Shown here piece after piece: positions 52,994 through 64,000 of a stretch of DNA of 64,000 nucleotides (position 1 is the first letter of the stretch; every line of letters begins with the position of its first letter). The translations under genes and the position numbers were made by a program. Origin of the DNA: Rhodeus uyekii (lineage: Eukaryota > Chordata > Actinopteri > Cypriniformes > Acheilognathidae); NCBI GenBank assembly GCA_037043235.1, contig JAWRVZ010000014.1, forward strand, positions 434,001-498,000. The letters are read 5' to 3'. The notes under the pieces were generated by a model. It did no database searches and was not told where the DNA came from. It saw nothing but the letters and a program-made list of their open reading frames with translations.

Positions 52994-55229
52994 TATGTAT
53001 AATATGTAATATATAAGGCTACATCCAGAAGTTTTCATGTATTAATCACTTTTTCTATTGCTTACGTGTGAACCGCTTGTAAAAAAAAAAAGTACTTTAA
53101 AAACAAGACCTTCTTTGCAGGTTGTCTATTAAAGCATGTAGACATTTTTGCCAGGAAAATCAAAATTATGTTATGTTTACATACACTCCCAAAATGTCTT
53201 CCTTATGTTCTATGACACATGAAATTAATTTCTGATACAACTTTCAGGATAGTGCAGAAAGAGCTAATCTGTAAATTAATGTGTCATTCAAAGGAAAGGG
53301 ATTCATTAAAACTACTGACTCACATAGCCAGATCTAGAATCTAGTCTTTAGTCTGTAATATAGACTATATATTATGTAACGGTGCGTAGAGCAGTTACTA
53401 GGGTTTTTCTTTTTCTGTAATACCTCTCCTATGCTTAAGAGGGCTCTCCTGAGTACTAATCCCTCTGGTATAAAGGTCAGAGCAAAACAGAGTAAGAGTA
53501 TTGTTTGGAGAGAAGCATGGCCTTCTCTGGAACTTACTTTACTACGATAGTCCGGGTTGGGAAACAGTTGTTTTAAGCCCATCCAAAAAGGACTTCATGA
53601 TTTACCATTCAGATTCATGGGTGTTGTGGTGACCATATACCATCAGTGGATAAACATATATGAAGAGATACTTTTACACCACACTGTTCCATGATGGTGA
53701 GAGCTATGGAATCCAAAGTATGATGGGGATGACATTATGACGTTATCAACTGGACAATCATATTGACTTTGGAATCTTCAATTTCTCACCTGCTCTTCAC
53801 CTTCAGATGAAGAATTCTAGAGGACTGTTTATGAAATATCTTTTCTATGTTGTGTTCGTCGGGTTTGTACATATGTGGGTTATTTAATATAAACATTTTT
53901 GCATACAATTTGGTTGATTGGGCTTTTGTTTGATTTCTGGGTCTGAACATTATTTCTAGTCAGAGTCCTCCTTTTAAATATCAATGTATTTGGTCTGCTG
54001 AGAGTTCTCAGTTGAGCAGTTACAATATAATCAAGCTATCATAAGTGTAATTTTAATTGCCTCATCTGTCGACATGATGCCTTTGAATTGCATAGCTGAA
54101 TTTCATAGATACTTTTGTAACTGCTGCTTTCTCACCACGATATTTTGTTGTGTTTATTATGTTATTGATAGGAAAGCGTGCATCATATATTAACCTAAAA
54201 AGCATGCAGCAGGGATGGTATCACAATGTTTGTTAGTAGTATTATCACTGCAAAGGTATTTCCAACTTATTTTTTACTTCTAAGCAAATAACTAAATTCT
54301 ATATAAAGCTACTTTAAGATCAATAATTCTAAAGCAATAACAGTGTCTCCCATTGATGGATTATGATATTTATCAACATTTAATGATATTTATCATGTCT
54401 TGTTTATCGTTTGTATTTAACCACACATCAAAGTTCTTTCAATAGCTTTGCACTCAGTTTCTGCCTCTATTAACCCAGTCCCTGTCCCTCAGGGAAGTTA
54501 CACAGCTGTGTGAGATTAACTCACGGTTGAGGTGAGGTCACACACTGTTGGAAAAATACATACACTCATTTTTTCACTTTAAAACAGTATTAAGGCTTTG
54601 ATATGCAGAAAGACCTACATTTCAGCTGCAATGCTGACATTTTAAAACAGTGTAAAAGAGGCTTCTAATAAGAATTATACTGTGTAGAATTCTGGTCTAT
54701 AGTTTATTTCTCATCATTACGAGAAGCAAATGCTAAGGGACAGAATATTGAGCATAAGCAGATGAGCCTTATGGCAATGAAAGAATTACATAGAGGCCAG
54801 TTTTTGGTCTGTTTGTAAAATTTAAGTCATGAGCAAATTTATGAGCAAAACACTGAAGCCTCTTCTGTCAAGTATCACAAAGAACGATTTCTAGTTTACT
54901 GTCATATTTTGATTAAAATTGTTGAGATACATACGTATAAACACCCAATCAAACTCTTTTAAGAGTTGATGAGCCAATACTAATAATAGAATGAAGCTTA
55001 TGTAACAGTGAAAATGGGTCTTGTGCCCTGGGGATTGAATGTTATATCCCATACAGGACAACAACAGCTTTCTCAAAACTGACTTTATCATTCTCACTAT
55101 TAGTTAGAGACAACAAACCTTTTCTCATGGGAAAAATAGCCTTTTTTATTTAACTCCAAAACTAGAAAATAAAAATTAAGCTGTAGTTCAAACTCTGGGA
55201 CACACCAAATAAAAGACGAAATAATGGTG
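52994..55229. other. Unassigned AT-rich sequence
   Basis: No conserved coding motif, transposon terminus or structured RNA was recognised on either strand. Confidence 0.4.
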
Positions 55230-55400
55230 AAAAAAGCTGATTGTGCTTTCAGCTCTCATTAGCTGCGTCTTGGCCAACAAGCTGCGTTATAAAACAACAA
55301 AAGAGCTAAAGGCGATTAGCACTTGCGTTCTACACTTACGTTAAATCTGTTTATCATATAAAGCAATCGAGTCTCTTCAGAAATTTGGTCAAAGCCAGTC
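55230..55400. other. Candidate conserved non-coding element
   Basis: A short island (CTCATTAGCTGCGTCTTGGC, GGCGATTAGCACTTGCG) has balanced composition and homeodomain-like ATTAG words inside otherwise AT-rich DNA, without repeat or coding signs. The inference is from appearance only. Confidence 0.2.
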
Positions 55401-57209
55401 AAGTCATATAGTTTAGGAACTTATTGAAGGGTCCTGTAGATGAGGTCCTAAACCCTGGTTCTGGCAACCAATTGTTTATTTCCATTCTATGTTACCACAC
55501 TTGCCTTTGTGTTTGCAAGCGATCGTGAAGAGCGTGATTAGCTGCTTCAGGTGTGTTTGATCAGGCTTGGAACTAAACTCTGCAGAGCAGTGGCTTGCTG
55601 GAGTTCCCAGGAGTTGAAGATCTCTAATCTTAAGAGTTTGTAATTAATTTTTTTGTGAGCTATCTCTTTAAGTATTCCAGTATTTGGTGTTGAGATGAAC
55701 ATCACTGCGAATGGCTGTTTGAAACATTTAAATACAAACAGAAACAGAAAGTAATGCAGCTGCTTTGTTTACAGGGTTACTGGGGTAATGGCTGCGTTTC
55801 TGCTGTTCCATAACCGACATCTGCTGTCAGAGACTGAATGTGCATTTTCATTCGCGTGTCTCATTCACATTGAGCTTGCCACTTTGCCTACAGCAGTGTT
55901 GAGAATTTTAACCGTTTGATGGGAAAATTATTCTTAAAATTAATTAAAAAAATTCAAGAATTGGTAATAAATAATTATTTACAGTATTTTGTATGTGCCC
56001 ACAATAACATTATCATGCATGCTCATTATCATAATACAGTGGAGTTCACTTATCTCGAGTTATGGTTAACTCGCCAATACTATTATGTTGACGTTTTTGA
56101 AGTGGAACCGCCAAACAATCTTGTGGGTTATGTCGATTCTGTTATGTTGCAGAATCCTAGTATCTCGAGCAAAAACGGGGGACATATACTCCACTTCACA
56201 TGTTTATCTCATGACTGAGAGCGCATCACTGCGCATGCGCTGAGTTCGCGTTGCACGCAGCAGATCCACCCAGATGCAGGCAGAGCAGATCTTCACTCCT
56301 ACACGTGCAAATGAATCGTGCATCTCCGGCAAGCCACCGCTTGCTGATTACACAATGGCAGTACGGGATGTCAAATGTTCTTTGTCTAAAAAATAATTAA
56401 ATCACTGCACAAATATAAATCGCTGCATTTGTTTGACTCACACAGCCTCAGTCACGTACTCTCATCCACTGTGTGTGTGCGCCTGTCTGTGACAAAAGTT
56501 AACTAGCTGGCTTGTCAAAACTGTACACCCAAAAATACAGGAAGGATTGGGAATCAAAATCTGAATTCTAAGGCTGGTTAAAGCCTTTTATTGGTGATAA
56601 TACGCAGGCATACCTGTTAGACAGACAGAAATTATGTTTTATTAACAAAGTTCGGGAGGAGCACGTTCAAATGATTAACACAATCGACACGTCATCAGCA
56701 ATTACACCTCATCCTATCAGCAGGAGAGGAAGCATGTATATATAGACATGTTTGACTCACCTACAGCTCTTTGACATTTTTCGGCATCCCTCCACCACCC
56801 CAACTCCTCACACTTAATTGTTCCTATCAAAGTCAGGATACGGGGGGAGTGCTCCAGGTTCGGGCTAAATACCGAGCTCGGAGCCCTCTCCTCGGACAGC
56901 ACGCCAAATACGCTTATTTGTCTATTTATTGCTCCTGAATCATTTGTAAGTGTGAACTCGTGAATACAAGAAAGTATGCAATCTAGTACAGCCACACAAT
57001 GCGCACAGACGCACACACACACACACACAAACATATCCCTGCTTCTGTTCTGAAACGGTCTGCTCAGCGCCGCTGTGGATTGAAGAACAGATTGAAGGTT
57101 ATTCAAATAATTTGTTGAGAAAGCACATTAGAGAGGCAGAACACAAGAAAGTATGCAATTTAGTACAGCGTGATGACCTCATAATATATCAACCTCGTAC
57201 TGTGGCTGA
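55401..57209. other. Unassigned sequence
   Basis: Includes weakly inverted-repeat-like segments near 55440-55620 and 56036-56200 and a short CA run near 57010, none strong enough to name. No gene was recognised. Confidence 0.4.
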
Positions 57210-57370
57210 ATGGGGAGAGCTTCGAGGTCGAGGAGGTCATCGAGCCAGCGCGTCCGAGTCCCACGACGGAGTCCACGGGTCGTCGCTGTAATCGAGGGAA
57301 GCAGAGAGACATGCCCGCTCCTGCGTCTCGTCCGCCAGCCCCACTTACCGCGACTCCTGCGTGACGCCCG

Positions 57371-57510
57371 TCAGCGCCAGTTCCCGCGCCTCAACGCCCG
57401 TCGGCGCCAGTTCCCGCGCCTCGACGCCCGTCGGCGCCAGTTCCCGCGCCTCGACGCCCGTCGGCGCCAGTTCCTGCACCTCAACTCCCGTCAGCGCCAG
57501 TCAGCGCCAA
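57371..57510. repeat. 30-bp tandem repeat, array 1
   Basis: Four full copies of a 30-base unit (TCGGCGCCAGTTCCCGCGCC plus ten bases) start at 57371, 57401, 57431 and 57461, with a partial fifth. The period is a multiple of three, so the frame is kept. Confidence 0.95.
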
Positions 57511-57555
57511 CGCTCCAGAGCCTCGCGGCCCCGCTGGCTGATTAACTGTTTCCCT

Positions 57556-57675
57556 GAGCGGCTGGACATGATGAGCTGTTTCCCGAGTGGCCGGACATGA
57601 TGAGCTGTTTCCCCGAGCGGCCGGATATGATGAGCTGTTTCACTGAGCGGCCGGATATGATGAGCTGTTTCCCCA
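57556..57675. repeat. 30-bp tandem repeat, array 2
   Basis: Four copies of a unit containing GCGGCCGGATATGATGAGCT and GTTTCCCC follow array 1 after about 45 bases. The unit is unrelated in sequence to array 1 but of about the same length. Confidence 0.9.
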
Positions 57676-57883
57676 GGCCCAAATAGATCTTCCCTGGCCC
57701 GACACTCCAGACCTGACCGGGCTCGAGGACCTCCCGTGGCCAGAACCTCTGCCGCCAGTGGAGCCAGAGCTGCCGTGGTCCGACCCGCCACCGGACTTCA
57801 GGGACCTCCCGGAGCCGTCCAGCCGGCACTCCAGCCGGCCACTCCATTACACCCCCGCCTCTGGCCCCGGAGGGGGGGTGTAA

Positions 57884-58169
57884 TGTTACATTCACCGTCA
57901 CCAAGGACTGTTATTTTGCCCCTTGTTCACATTGTTCTGGTTTCAGTTCCTTCAGTCACTCGTTTGTTTCCATGGTCACAGATTATCACAGGTGTCTTGT
58001 GTTCAGTTTAATCACTGTTAGTATATTTAGTTCCCATTGTGCACTCTTCAGTTGTCGGTTCTCGTTAACACTGTGTGTTTATTTCCCTGCCTGAGTTTCT
58101 TGCTGTAATAAACCACTATGTTTCTGGTACCGGTGTCTTCGAGTCTGCCTCCAAAACGCAACCGTGACA
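57884..58169 (+). repeat. 3' LTR of a gypsy-type element (286 bp)
   Basis: It starts TGTTACATTCACC after the polypurine tract and ends CAACCGTGACA. A polyadenylation signal (GTAATAAACC) lies near 58108. Confidence 0.65.
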
Positions 58170-58439
58170 GCTTTCTTCTATAATATGGTTGTTAGTCCCT
58201 AGGCTAATGTGTAAAGTCCGGACAAAGCATTTCAGTTTCACTTTACACTTATAAAAACAAGTGTTCTTCTTTACATCCCACTGAGCCAGGATGTAGAGGC
58301 TACTGGTGAGGGTTTACAATGTTATCTGTCTATCCTATGTAGGGTCATGCTCAAGAACATCTGTATAAAGTGTATGATAACAGAGCCACAATAACAGACC
58401 CCCCCCCCCCCCTCCCCCCCTCTTCACCTTCTCTCTACG
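58170..58439. other. Unassigned sequence with a C run
   Basis: A run of C broken by a single T occurs at 58399-58420. No other feature was recognised. Confidence 0.4.
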
Positions 58440-58680
58440 GCCAGTTTTAGTCAATGGGCACCCATCACTGATGCTAACAGCTCTGATTAAAAATACATCA
58501 ACTGCAACTGGCCTCCTGATGGCAGCGCTTCATAGTGAGCATAATTAGGGGATGGCGAACTGTGATGATGAAGGGCAATGCACACCTGCTCTCCATTAAA
58601 TCACGCTTCTGTTGGTGAAGTTTGCATATTTCACCCTTGCAAATTAATTAATATCAAATTAAGTAATGAACGCCTTATTT
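58440..58680. other. Candidate conserved non-coding element
   Basis: An island with AGCATAATTAGGGGATGGCG, CTCCATTAAATCACGC and GCAAATTAATTAATATCAAA has several homeodomain-type core sites and no coding or repeat signs. It resembles vertebrate developmental enhancers by eye only. Confidence 0.3.
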
Positions 58681-59631
58681 ATTTATGGTTGGATTTTTAT
58701 AAAATCAACAAACATAAACCTTGTTTCCTTTTTTTCTGAGTTGTCTTGTATAAGCTTGTGAAATTTTTTTTTAATGTAATTATTAAAGGAGGTAATTTTT
58801 GGTTATGTTGCACTAACAAAAAATCATCCTGGTTGCAAAAAATCATCCTTTTTGCTTTGTCACAAAAAAGTTTGAATTTAATGATGCCTCTGAAATTTGT
58901 TTATTAAATTTATGATAAAAAATAAATAAAATATATGTACATTTAATTTAAACTGAAAACATGTTAATATACCAAATTACTAAAATATGTCTTTCACCTA
59001 TACAATTCAGAAAACCACCTTAAAACACAGGCGGTTAAGAGAAAGCCACATGATCAATCAAAGTTCAGTACAAGCTTACACTGGCTGAGGTAAATCAGTG
59101 CATATTACATTGTACCTATTTTACCGAGTGACTTGAACAGTAGGTGTGTTCAAATTGTCAACTTGAGTTGAAGTGCATGCCAATTATATATTTTGTCTGA
59201 CTTAATCTTAATGTGTAGTGTTTATCAAATTAAGACTAATAGACCCTGTTGAACACATGCTGGATAGTTTTGTATTTTCATGTAATAAATGAACCACGAC
59301 TGACTGATTATTTTCACTGGTATATTAACTTTATTTTTAAGTGCACGTTAGGGTTGATGGAAATGTCCATCAACTTAACGGGTAATGTTCTTTCATTCTT
59401 CTACTTTATTTTTTCTTAGTGCATATGCAAAACAGAACAGCTTTTATTGGGATACTGATATGGAGTCTTCATCTCATTTGAGATTAAAAAAAAAGATCCA
59501 TCTCTCTCACAAACACGTGCACAATGATTCTCCCCTGTGTGTAAGACAAGTTGCTGATGTAGAAAATTCACTGAACTAACACTCACAGTGTTGCATCCAG
59601 CCTCACCCAATTTACACCTTTGCCTCTTCAG
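58681..59631. other. Unassigned AT-rich sequence
   Basis: No gene or repeat was recognised. The last 13 bases form a pyrimidine-rich stretch ending CTCTTCAG before the possible exon. Confidence 0.4.
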
Positions 59632-59702
59632 TCAGTGCCAATCCCTTTGGCAACAGCACCACTGCCAACTCCCCACGAACCAACTGGGACGAAGCAGTCT
59701 AA
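59632..59702 (+). CDS. Candidate terminal exon of an unidentified gene
   Basis: An acceptor-like TTTGCCTCTTCAG is followed by a short frame (phase two bases) reading SANPFGNSTTANSPRTNWDE and ending with TAA at 59700-59702. The composition is protein-like and contains an NPF tripeptide. No upstream exon, donor or family match was recognised. Chance is a real alternative. Confidence 0.22.
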
Positions 59703-60014
59703 AGGATGCCACTTTACATCTTAAATTCCAAGAATACATTTCTGTGATGTTCTCCAAGGTCTTCGAAAAAAACGGGACAATGTTAATTAGCTAGTTGGTT
59801 AAAGATCCTATCACTGATTCTTGTTTAAACATCTTAACAGGATTAGAAGGGAGTTGAAGTGTTTGGTAGTTATAGTTAATGGAAGTATAATATAAAGCAT
59901 GCAGTGATCACATCTTACAAACAAGTCTGTTGGCTCTTAAGGGACATTGCGCTTAATGGTATCAGATATTTACTTTGTCGGAACTCGTTGCATTAAACTA
60001 ATTTATCAAGCCCC

Positions 60015-60048
<34 letters not shown>

Positions 60049-60305
60049 ATTCACGCTGATCCAACTCGTTAGGCTTTTTTCCACTTGAATTTTAATTGCA
60101 TTTCAAATGCTGAATTACTTAGGGAATGAGGGACAGTCTGTCAGTTGTGTTGAAGAGAGAATCATTATGAAAAACTGTCTTGACATCATTGCACACAGAA
60201 AATGCCATGTCTCAAAATCTAAACCAAACTGATCTCCACAGTTTTAAAATTGGCTGCATGAAGTCATCTTTTTAACTGTAATCATTAAAGCACGTCAAAA
60301 TATGC
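59703..60305. other. Unassigned sequence with a 32-base C run
   Basis: A run of 32 C lies at 60017-60048. The segment 60060-60290 is non-repetitive and without frames. Confidence 0.4.
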
Positions 60306-60642
60306 TGTCAGGTTTCCGGTAGCGAGGACTCAGTTTGCAGATGGAAGGGTTTTTATTGAACCTAAATAAAACAGAAATAGAAGCAAAAACTCCCCTGAGG
60401 GAGAAAAACAGGACAGACTTGACAAGACTAGACTAGGTAAAACAAGAAAAGAAACATCCAACTTAACGACACTGAAAAGATAACAACGCGACACAGGACA
60501 GCAAATATGAAGGGATAAACTGAAGGGACACAGGAGGAAGGATAATTGAGCGGTTACAGCTGGGAAAAATCAATGTCTAACAGGGGAACAAGACACAATG
60601 GTTACATAATGACAAGAAACGAACACGCAGCCAATGCGGACC
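60306..60642 (-). repeat. LTR fragment, first of two in tandem
   Basis: It starts TGTCAGGTTTCCGG. In minus orientation an AATAAA-type signal lies about 50 bases before the LTR end. It parallels the next copy word by word (GCGAGGACTCA, GACACAGGA, CACAGGAGGAAGG, GCAGCCAATGCG) and breaks off at GCCAATGCGGA, where the next copy begins. Confidence 0.6.
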
Positions 60643-61204
60643 TGTCAGGTTTGGGGAAAGAGCGAGGACTCAATCGCAGAGAGGAACAGGGCTTTATTGA
60701 AAAATAAAACAAAATGAAAACATAAACCACCCCGAGGGGAGAAAACCATAACAGGACTAGACAAGAATAGCAGGACTAGATAAGATGCATGACACGACTG
60801 ACGGCTAGGCATGACAACGAAGCGACACAGGACGGCAAACACAAGATTAAGTACACAGGAGGAAGGGCAACTGATGAGAACACAGTAGGGAGAAAATCAA
60901 TATGACAATGAAACAAGACGGGCGGGGTAACGGACAAGACATGAACATGCAGCCAATGCGCATCGCTGCATGTTCACATTAAACAAAGACAACGCGCAGC
61001 TGGTGACAACTAGACTGCGCGTGACAAGAAAACACAACATAAAAGCACGCGGCCGACATAAACACAAACCGCGTGCTTACAACACTGGACAAGGACACAA
61101 GAGCACACGGTACAAGCAGAGCTTGAAACCACGCCCACTCACATAACCTAGAGTGCATGAGAACGAGCATCCACTCGTCTCACGTGAATGTCCGAATCCC
61201 GACA
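60643..61204 (-). repeat. LTR, second of two in tandem (about 562 bp)
   Basis: It starts TGTCAGGTTTGGGG and ends GAATCCCGACA, giving TG...CA with short inverted ends. In minus orientation the polyadenylation signal is near 60700. The first 320 bases match the copy at its left at perhaps three quarters of positions. Confidence 0.55.
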
Positions 61205-61446
61205 CAAACTGAAACTAGACAAGACCAGTCTTGGGATTAGAAATCATAACCCACACATAAGATGTTGCACAGACAAGCGTGCGCACGGCTCGAATCCTTG
61301 AAGCCGTGCACACACACATCAAACACGAGACATTACGGTAGTGCCAGAGCTCTGCCACAAACCCAAGAAATGACTAGACATATACAGCATTTTAATAAAC
61401 AAAACTACAAGTACAAACGTTGAACAGAAAATACACATAGACTCAT

Positions 61447-61487
<41 letters not shown>

Positions 61488-61984
61488 TGGGTGAGGAAAA
61501 AGTATTTTTACAGACAATTAAACCTTTGAGAAAGCCAGCATGGAAGTCACCTTAAGAAAGGGGCAAATGAACTTCAAACGCATTTAGAGTTTGTTAACCG
61601 ATACTTACATTGGATTTCTCTTGTGTTGAGTTCCCAAGGCGCACGTTGAGAGAGTTTCTTTGCTTGGAGGCTGGCATGTTCCCTGAGAAGTCCTTTGTTG
61701 GAGTCGTGGGAAATTTAAATGGTTGTTGGTCTGAAGGTGATGTCACGGGAAGGGAGGCGCTCACAGGGAAGAAGGAAGAGAATGTGATGTCCGGATATCA
61801 GGAGTCTTATTGACACCCAGGGATACTCCCACTTCTTTGCTGAAGAGCCAGACACTGGCTTGGAAGTGTATAGCAGGAGCTTTCTCTTTTTCTCTAGAGG
61901 AAAATCTTTATTAAAGTTCATAAAGATTGCGCGGCTCGTAAAAGCACACATATGGCTGTTGCTTTGAACTTAATGCTTGAATTA
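61205..61984. other. Unassigned sequence with a (GA)n run
   Basis: A GA repeat occupies 61449-61484. No coding motif was recognised. Confidence 0.4.
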
Positions 61985-62960
61985 CAGTTTTTTTTACGAT
62001 TGCTAAGCAGTAGTGAGCACAACTGGAGTCACATGTGCAAAACTCTAACTACAGTCTGCAATACCAACAGTCACCTGTGCTGAACAGTTCACATCACCTG
62101 CAAAACCCATTCCAAGCAACACAACTCTTAACACATGCCTCAAAACAGCTCATGCAGGCAAACACTGTACACAACCCTCGCTGAGATAACACACACTGTC
62201 ACTCAGAACACACTGAGAATGTAAAAACACATTCAAACACCAATATAGAAAACACCAACTTCTCTTTACAGTTTGAACAATTTCAGTGACTTCATTCAAA
62301 GTCATATTTTCTTCAAATAACAGAGTGACATTCTTTCACATGATTTACAGTATTTACAGTTTTAGAACATAACAATTCTTTAAGGTAAATGAAAAGCAGG
62401 CGTTTGTTTCAATAGTCTGTGGTAATTTACGGATTTACAGTAATGAGAAAAAAGGTTGAAACTAAAACTACATACTGTTATTCAAACAAACAATTGAAGG
62501 GCTAATCCTGCCTCTCTCTAGCATCAGTCAACAATAGCATTTTCCTGCGCATCTGAAAATAATGTTTCTCTTCCTCCTGTTGGGGGCAGCCTTTGGGTCC
62601 TGTTGTAAAAATATATGTTACAGTCAAACTTGCTGTAATGTATATATGTGTAAATATTCTATGATTGCAATACAAATTCCCAATAAATTCCTGTAATGTT
62701 TTCATTTACTGTAAGGATGTAACTCTCACCTGTTTGTATGTTGGAAAATTAGCATGGCAGATGCCACTGTGGATCTTTGCAGATTGGGTTGCACCCTCAA
62801 CCCTTCCTCTCTCAATGAGAGACCCTGATTCATGACATGTCTATAAGTTTAGCACTTATTTCATCTGAAATAACAGCTCTTTGTCTTCTTTGTCTTCCTT
62901 CACGCATCCACCCTCTCCCTGCCACCCTTCTCCCTTCACGAACCCGTCTTCCGTGTTCCA
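61985..62960 (-). mobile_element. IS630/Tc1-type element remnant
   Basis: The left end (TA then CAGTTTTTTTTACGATTGCT) has the style of the element at 15.2 kb, followed by CAAAACTC- and ACACA-rich sequence like its arm. The minus-strand transposase N-terminus lies at the far side. The right terminus is not recognised. Confidence 0.5.
62730..62960 (-). pseudogene. N-terminal part of a Tc1/IS630-type transposase
   Basis: The minus-strand reading is an arginine/glycine-rich start (REGRQRRQR) then AVISDEISAKLIDM and, after a frame change, LRVQPNLQRSTVASAM, the helix-turn-helix region of the family. The catalytic domain is absent here. The element at 15.6-16.0 kb has the complementary C-terminal half. 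Confidence 0.6.
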
Positions 62961-63009
62961 TTTCCAAATTATAGGTAGAGCTATATAGGTAGAGCTTAGA
63001 CTAATTCAT

Positions 63010-63011
<2 letters not shown>

Positions 63012-63073
<62 letters not shown>
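63012..63073. repeat. (TA)n microsatellite
   Basis: About 31 uninterrupted TA units. Confidence 0.97.
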
Positions 63074-63077
<4 letters not shown>

Positions 63078-64000
63078 ACATATGTGTGAGTGTGTGTTTT
63101 CACCTACAAGTCAACACCTGCTTAGCCTTTCAGCTGAAATTGCAATCAGCAGTGTTTGAAAGGCACAAGGCTGAAATCTATTTTTTGATTGAAATGTTAA
63201 ATAAATAAATATGATATAATATTATATATAATGAACTATTATATATTTTTTGAATGATAATAGTTTTGATTGTGTGGTTCACAGTTTTGACAGCAGTGTG
63301 TTAGCATTTGAACAAAATATTTGAACATAATTCCCTTTATGGCTGATATATGTGCATATTTAATCATAACACATGGTTAAATTCATAAATTCCACCTCAT
63401 TTGATCTGATTTGCTACAGCACGCAGACAAGAGCAAAGCAAATCTCGAAACCACGCCCACTTACCCTAACACTCTCCTGTGTGCTCATGACAAGGACAAA
63501 CACACAAGTGCATCCATATTTGATTTGCGAAACACATCCCGACTAAGTTTGAATGTTGACTCTCTTGATTCTGTTGTGGCGGTAGTCTTTCCATAGAGAG
63601 GATAATAAGTGAAAGAATCATTCAAGTTTTCTCCATTCATTACCTAAATCTGTTGTGTTACTTGGAGAATTGTGCCAGTTGTTCTTTTTTGCTTTCATTT
63701 ATTGTTAAGACCACACTTACTGACTGATGCTTGCTGCAATAGAAACATATTTATACTAGGGATAGTTAAAATGACACAAAATGACTTTTGTCATATTTTT
63801 TTCCAAACCTATTACTTTTTTGTGAAACACAAAAAGAGAATAATGGTGGTGGAGGGAAAAAACGGTTGCGACACCATAGGTGAGTGAGCTATGAATGTAT
63901 AAGCCTTCTCTCAAGATGATTGGGTAGACCATTTGAACATTTTCTTTATAAATGTTCTAAATGTTACAAACAAACTTTGTTCATGAAACATAATTTAAAC
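63074..64000. other. Unassigned AT-rich sequence
   Basis: No gene or mobile-element signature was recognised. A short segment near 63450 (GAAACCACGCCCACTTACC) resembles 61130-61150, within the LTR at 60643-61204. Confidence 0.4.

Larger units (their letters stand above)
57210..57883 (+). pseudogene. Proline-rich 3' coding remnant of a gypsy-type element
   Basis: A GC-rich stretch before an LTR has proline/alanine- and serine-rich frames with two different 30-bp tandem arrays. It ends in GAGGGGGGGTGTAA, a polypurine tract. Similar proline-rich tails occur at the 3' end of fish gypsy elements; no protease, RT or integrase is present. Stops interrupt every frame. The function of the protein is unknown. 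Confidence 0.4.

Noticed and set aside
55430..55640. Possible hAT MITE ending in CCAGGAGTTGAAG
   Set aside because: Only a loose resemblance to common fish MITE ends, without matching termini.
56036..56200. Possible palindromic Tigger-like MITE (GTGGAGTTCACTTATCTCGAG)
   Set aside because: The inverted similarity of the ends is too weak and no TA duplication was found.
57210..57545. Arginine/proline-rich open frame as a host gene
   Set aside because: It is made largely by a 30-bp tandem repeat, has competing frames and lies just before a polypurine tract and LTR.

Overview
The window looks like repeat-dense, non-coding DNA from a ray-finned fish, most likely a cypriniform or related lineage. 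This is inferred from the transposon families seen: Tc1-like elements, L2 LINEs whose ORF1 carries an esterase, Rex1/CR1-type LINEs, Ty3/gypsy chromoviruses, a Gmr1-type gypsy, PIF/Harbinger, hAT and Tigger elements, a DIRS fragment and 5S-rRNA-derived SINEs. There is also heavy microsatellite and homopolymer content. No intact host gene is visible. Two short candidate terminal exons (209-277 and 59632-59702) are the only hints of host coding sequence, and both are weak.

Layout. 0.2-3.1 kb: remnant of an endogenous-retrovirus-like element (envelope-like frame, polypurine tract, 0.8 kb LTR). 3.5-11.1 kb: Ty3/gypsy element on the plus strand, split at its RNase H active-site codons by a 4.07 kb endonuclease/RT LINE that left an 11-bp target duplication; most of the gypsy integrase is missing. 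11.5-12.5 kb: internally deleted Tigger element. 12.5-14.8 kb: inverted copy of the first LTR, interrupted by a 1.64 kb PIF/Harbinger element with a 3-bp CAG duplication; that element contains a smaller inverted-repeat element carrying a tRNA-Ser(AGA)-like sequence. 15.2-16.6 kb: long-TIR IS630/Tc1-type element. 17.2-20.5 kb: DIRS and Gmr1-type remnants on the minus strand. 20.8-24.5 kb: SINE, simple repeats, Tc1 remnant and possible conserved non-coding DNA.

24.7-37.1 kb is a stack: a plus-strand L2 LINE split three times, by a nearly full-length Gmr1-type gypsy element (25702-31844), a 670-bp MITE and a Rex1-type LINE. 37.1-44.7 kb: a second L2 with a 1.5 kb solo LTR inside it, then a chromodomain-bearing gypsy element on the minus strand. 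44.7-53 kb: an inverted-repeat DNA element, LINE fragments, a 5S SINE, a long palindrome, an L2 ORF1 joined in frame to a Rex1-type RT, and a Tc1 remnant. 53-64 kb: mostly unassigned AT-rich DNA with one gypsy 3' end and LTR, two tandem LTRs and a second IS630/Tc1 remnant.

The most notable object is the Gmr1-type element. Its pol has integrase upstream of reverse transcriptase, the reverse of ordinary Ty3/gypsy. Its LTRs are nearly identical, yet this copy has lost the RT catalytic motif and carries several frameshifts. All mobile-element genes here appear broken. The nesting order gives a relative insertion history. Family names rest on motif recognition and internal comparison only; no database search was possible.
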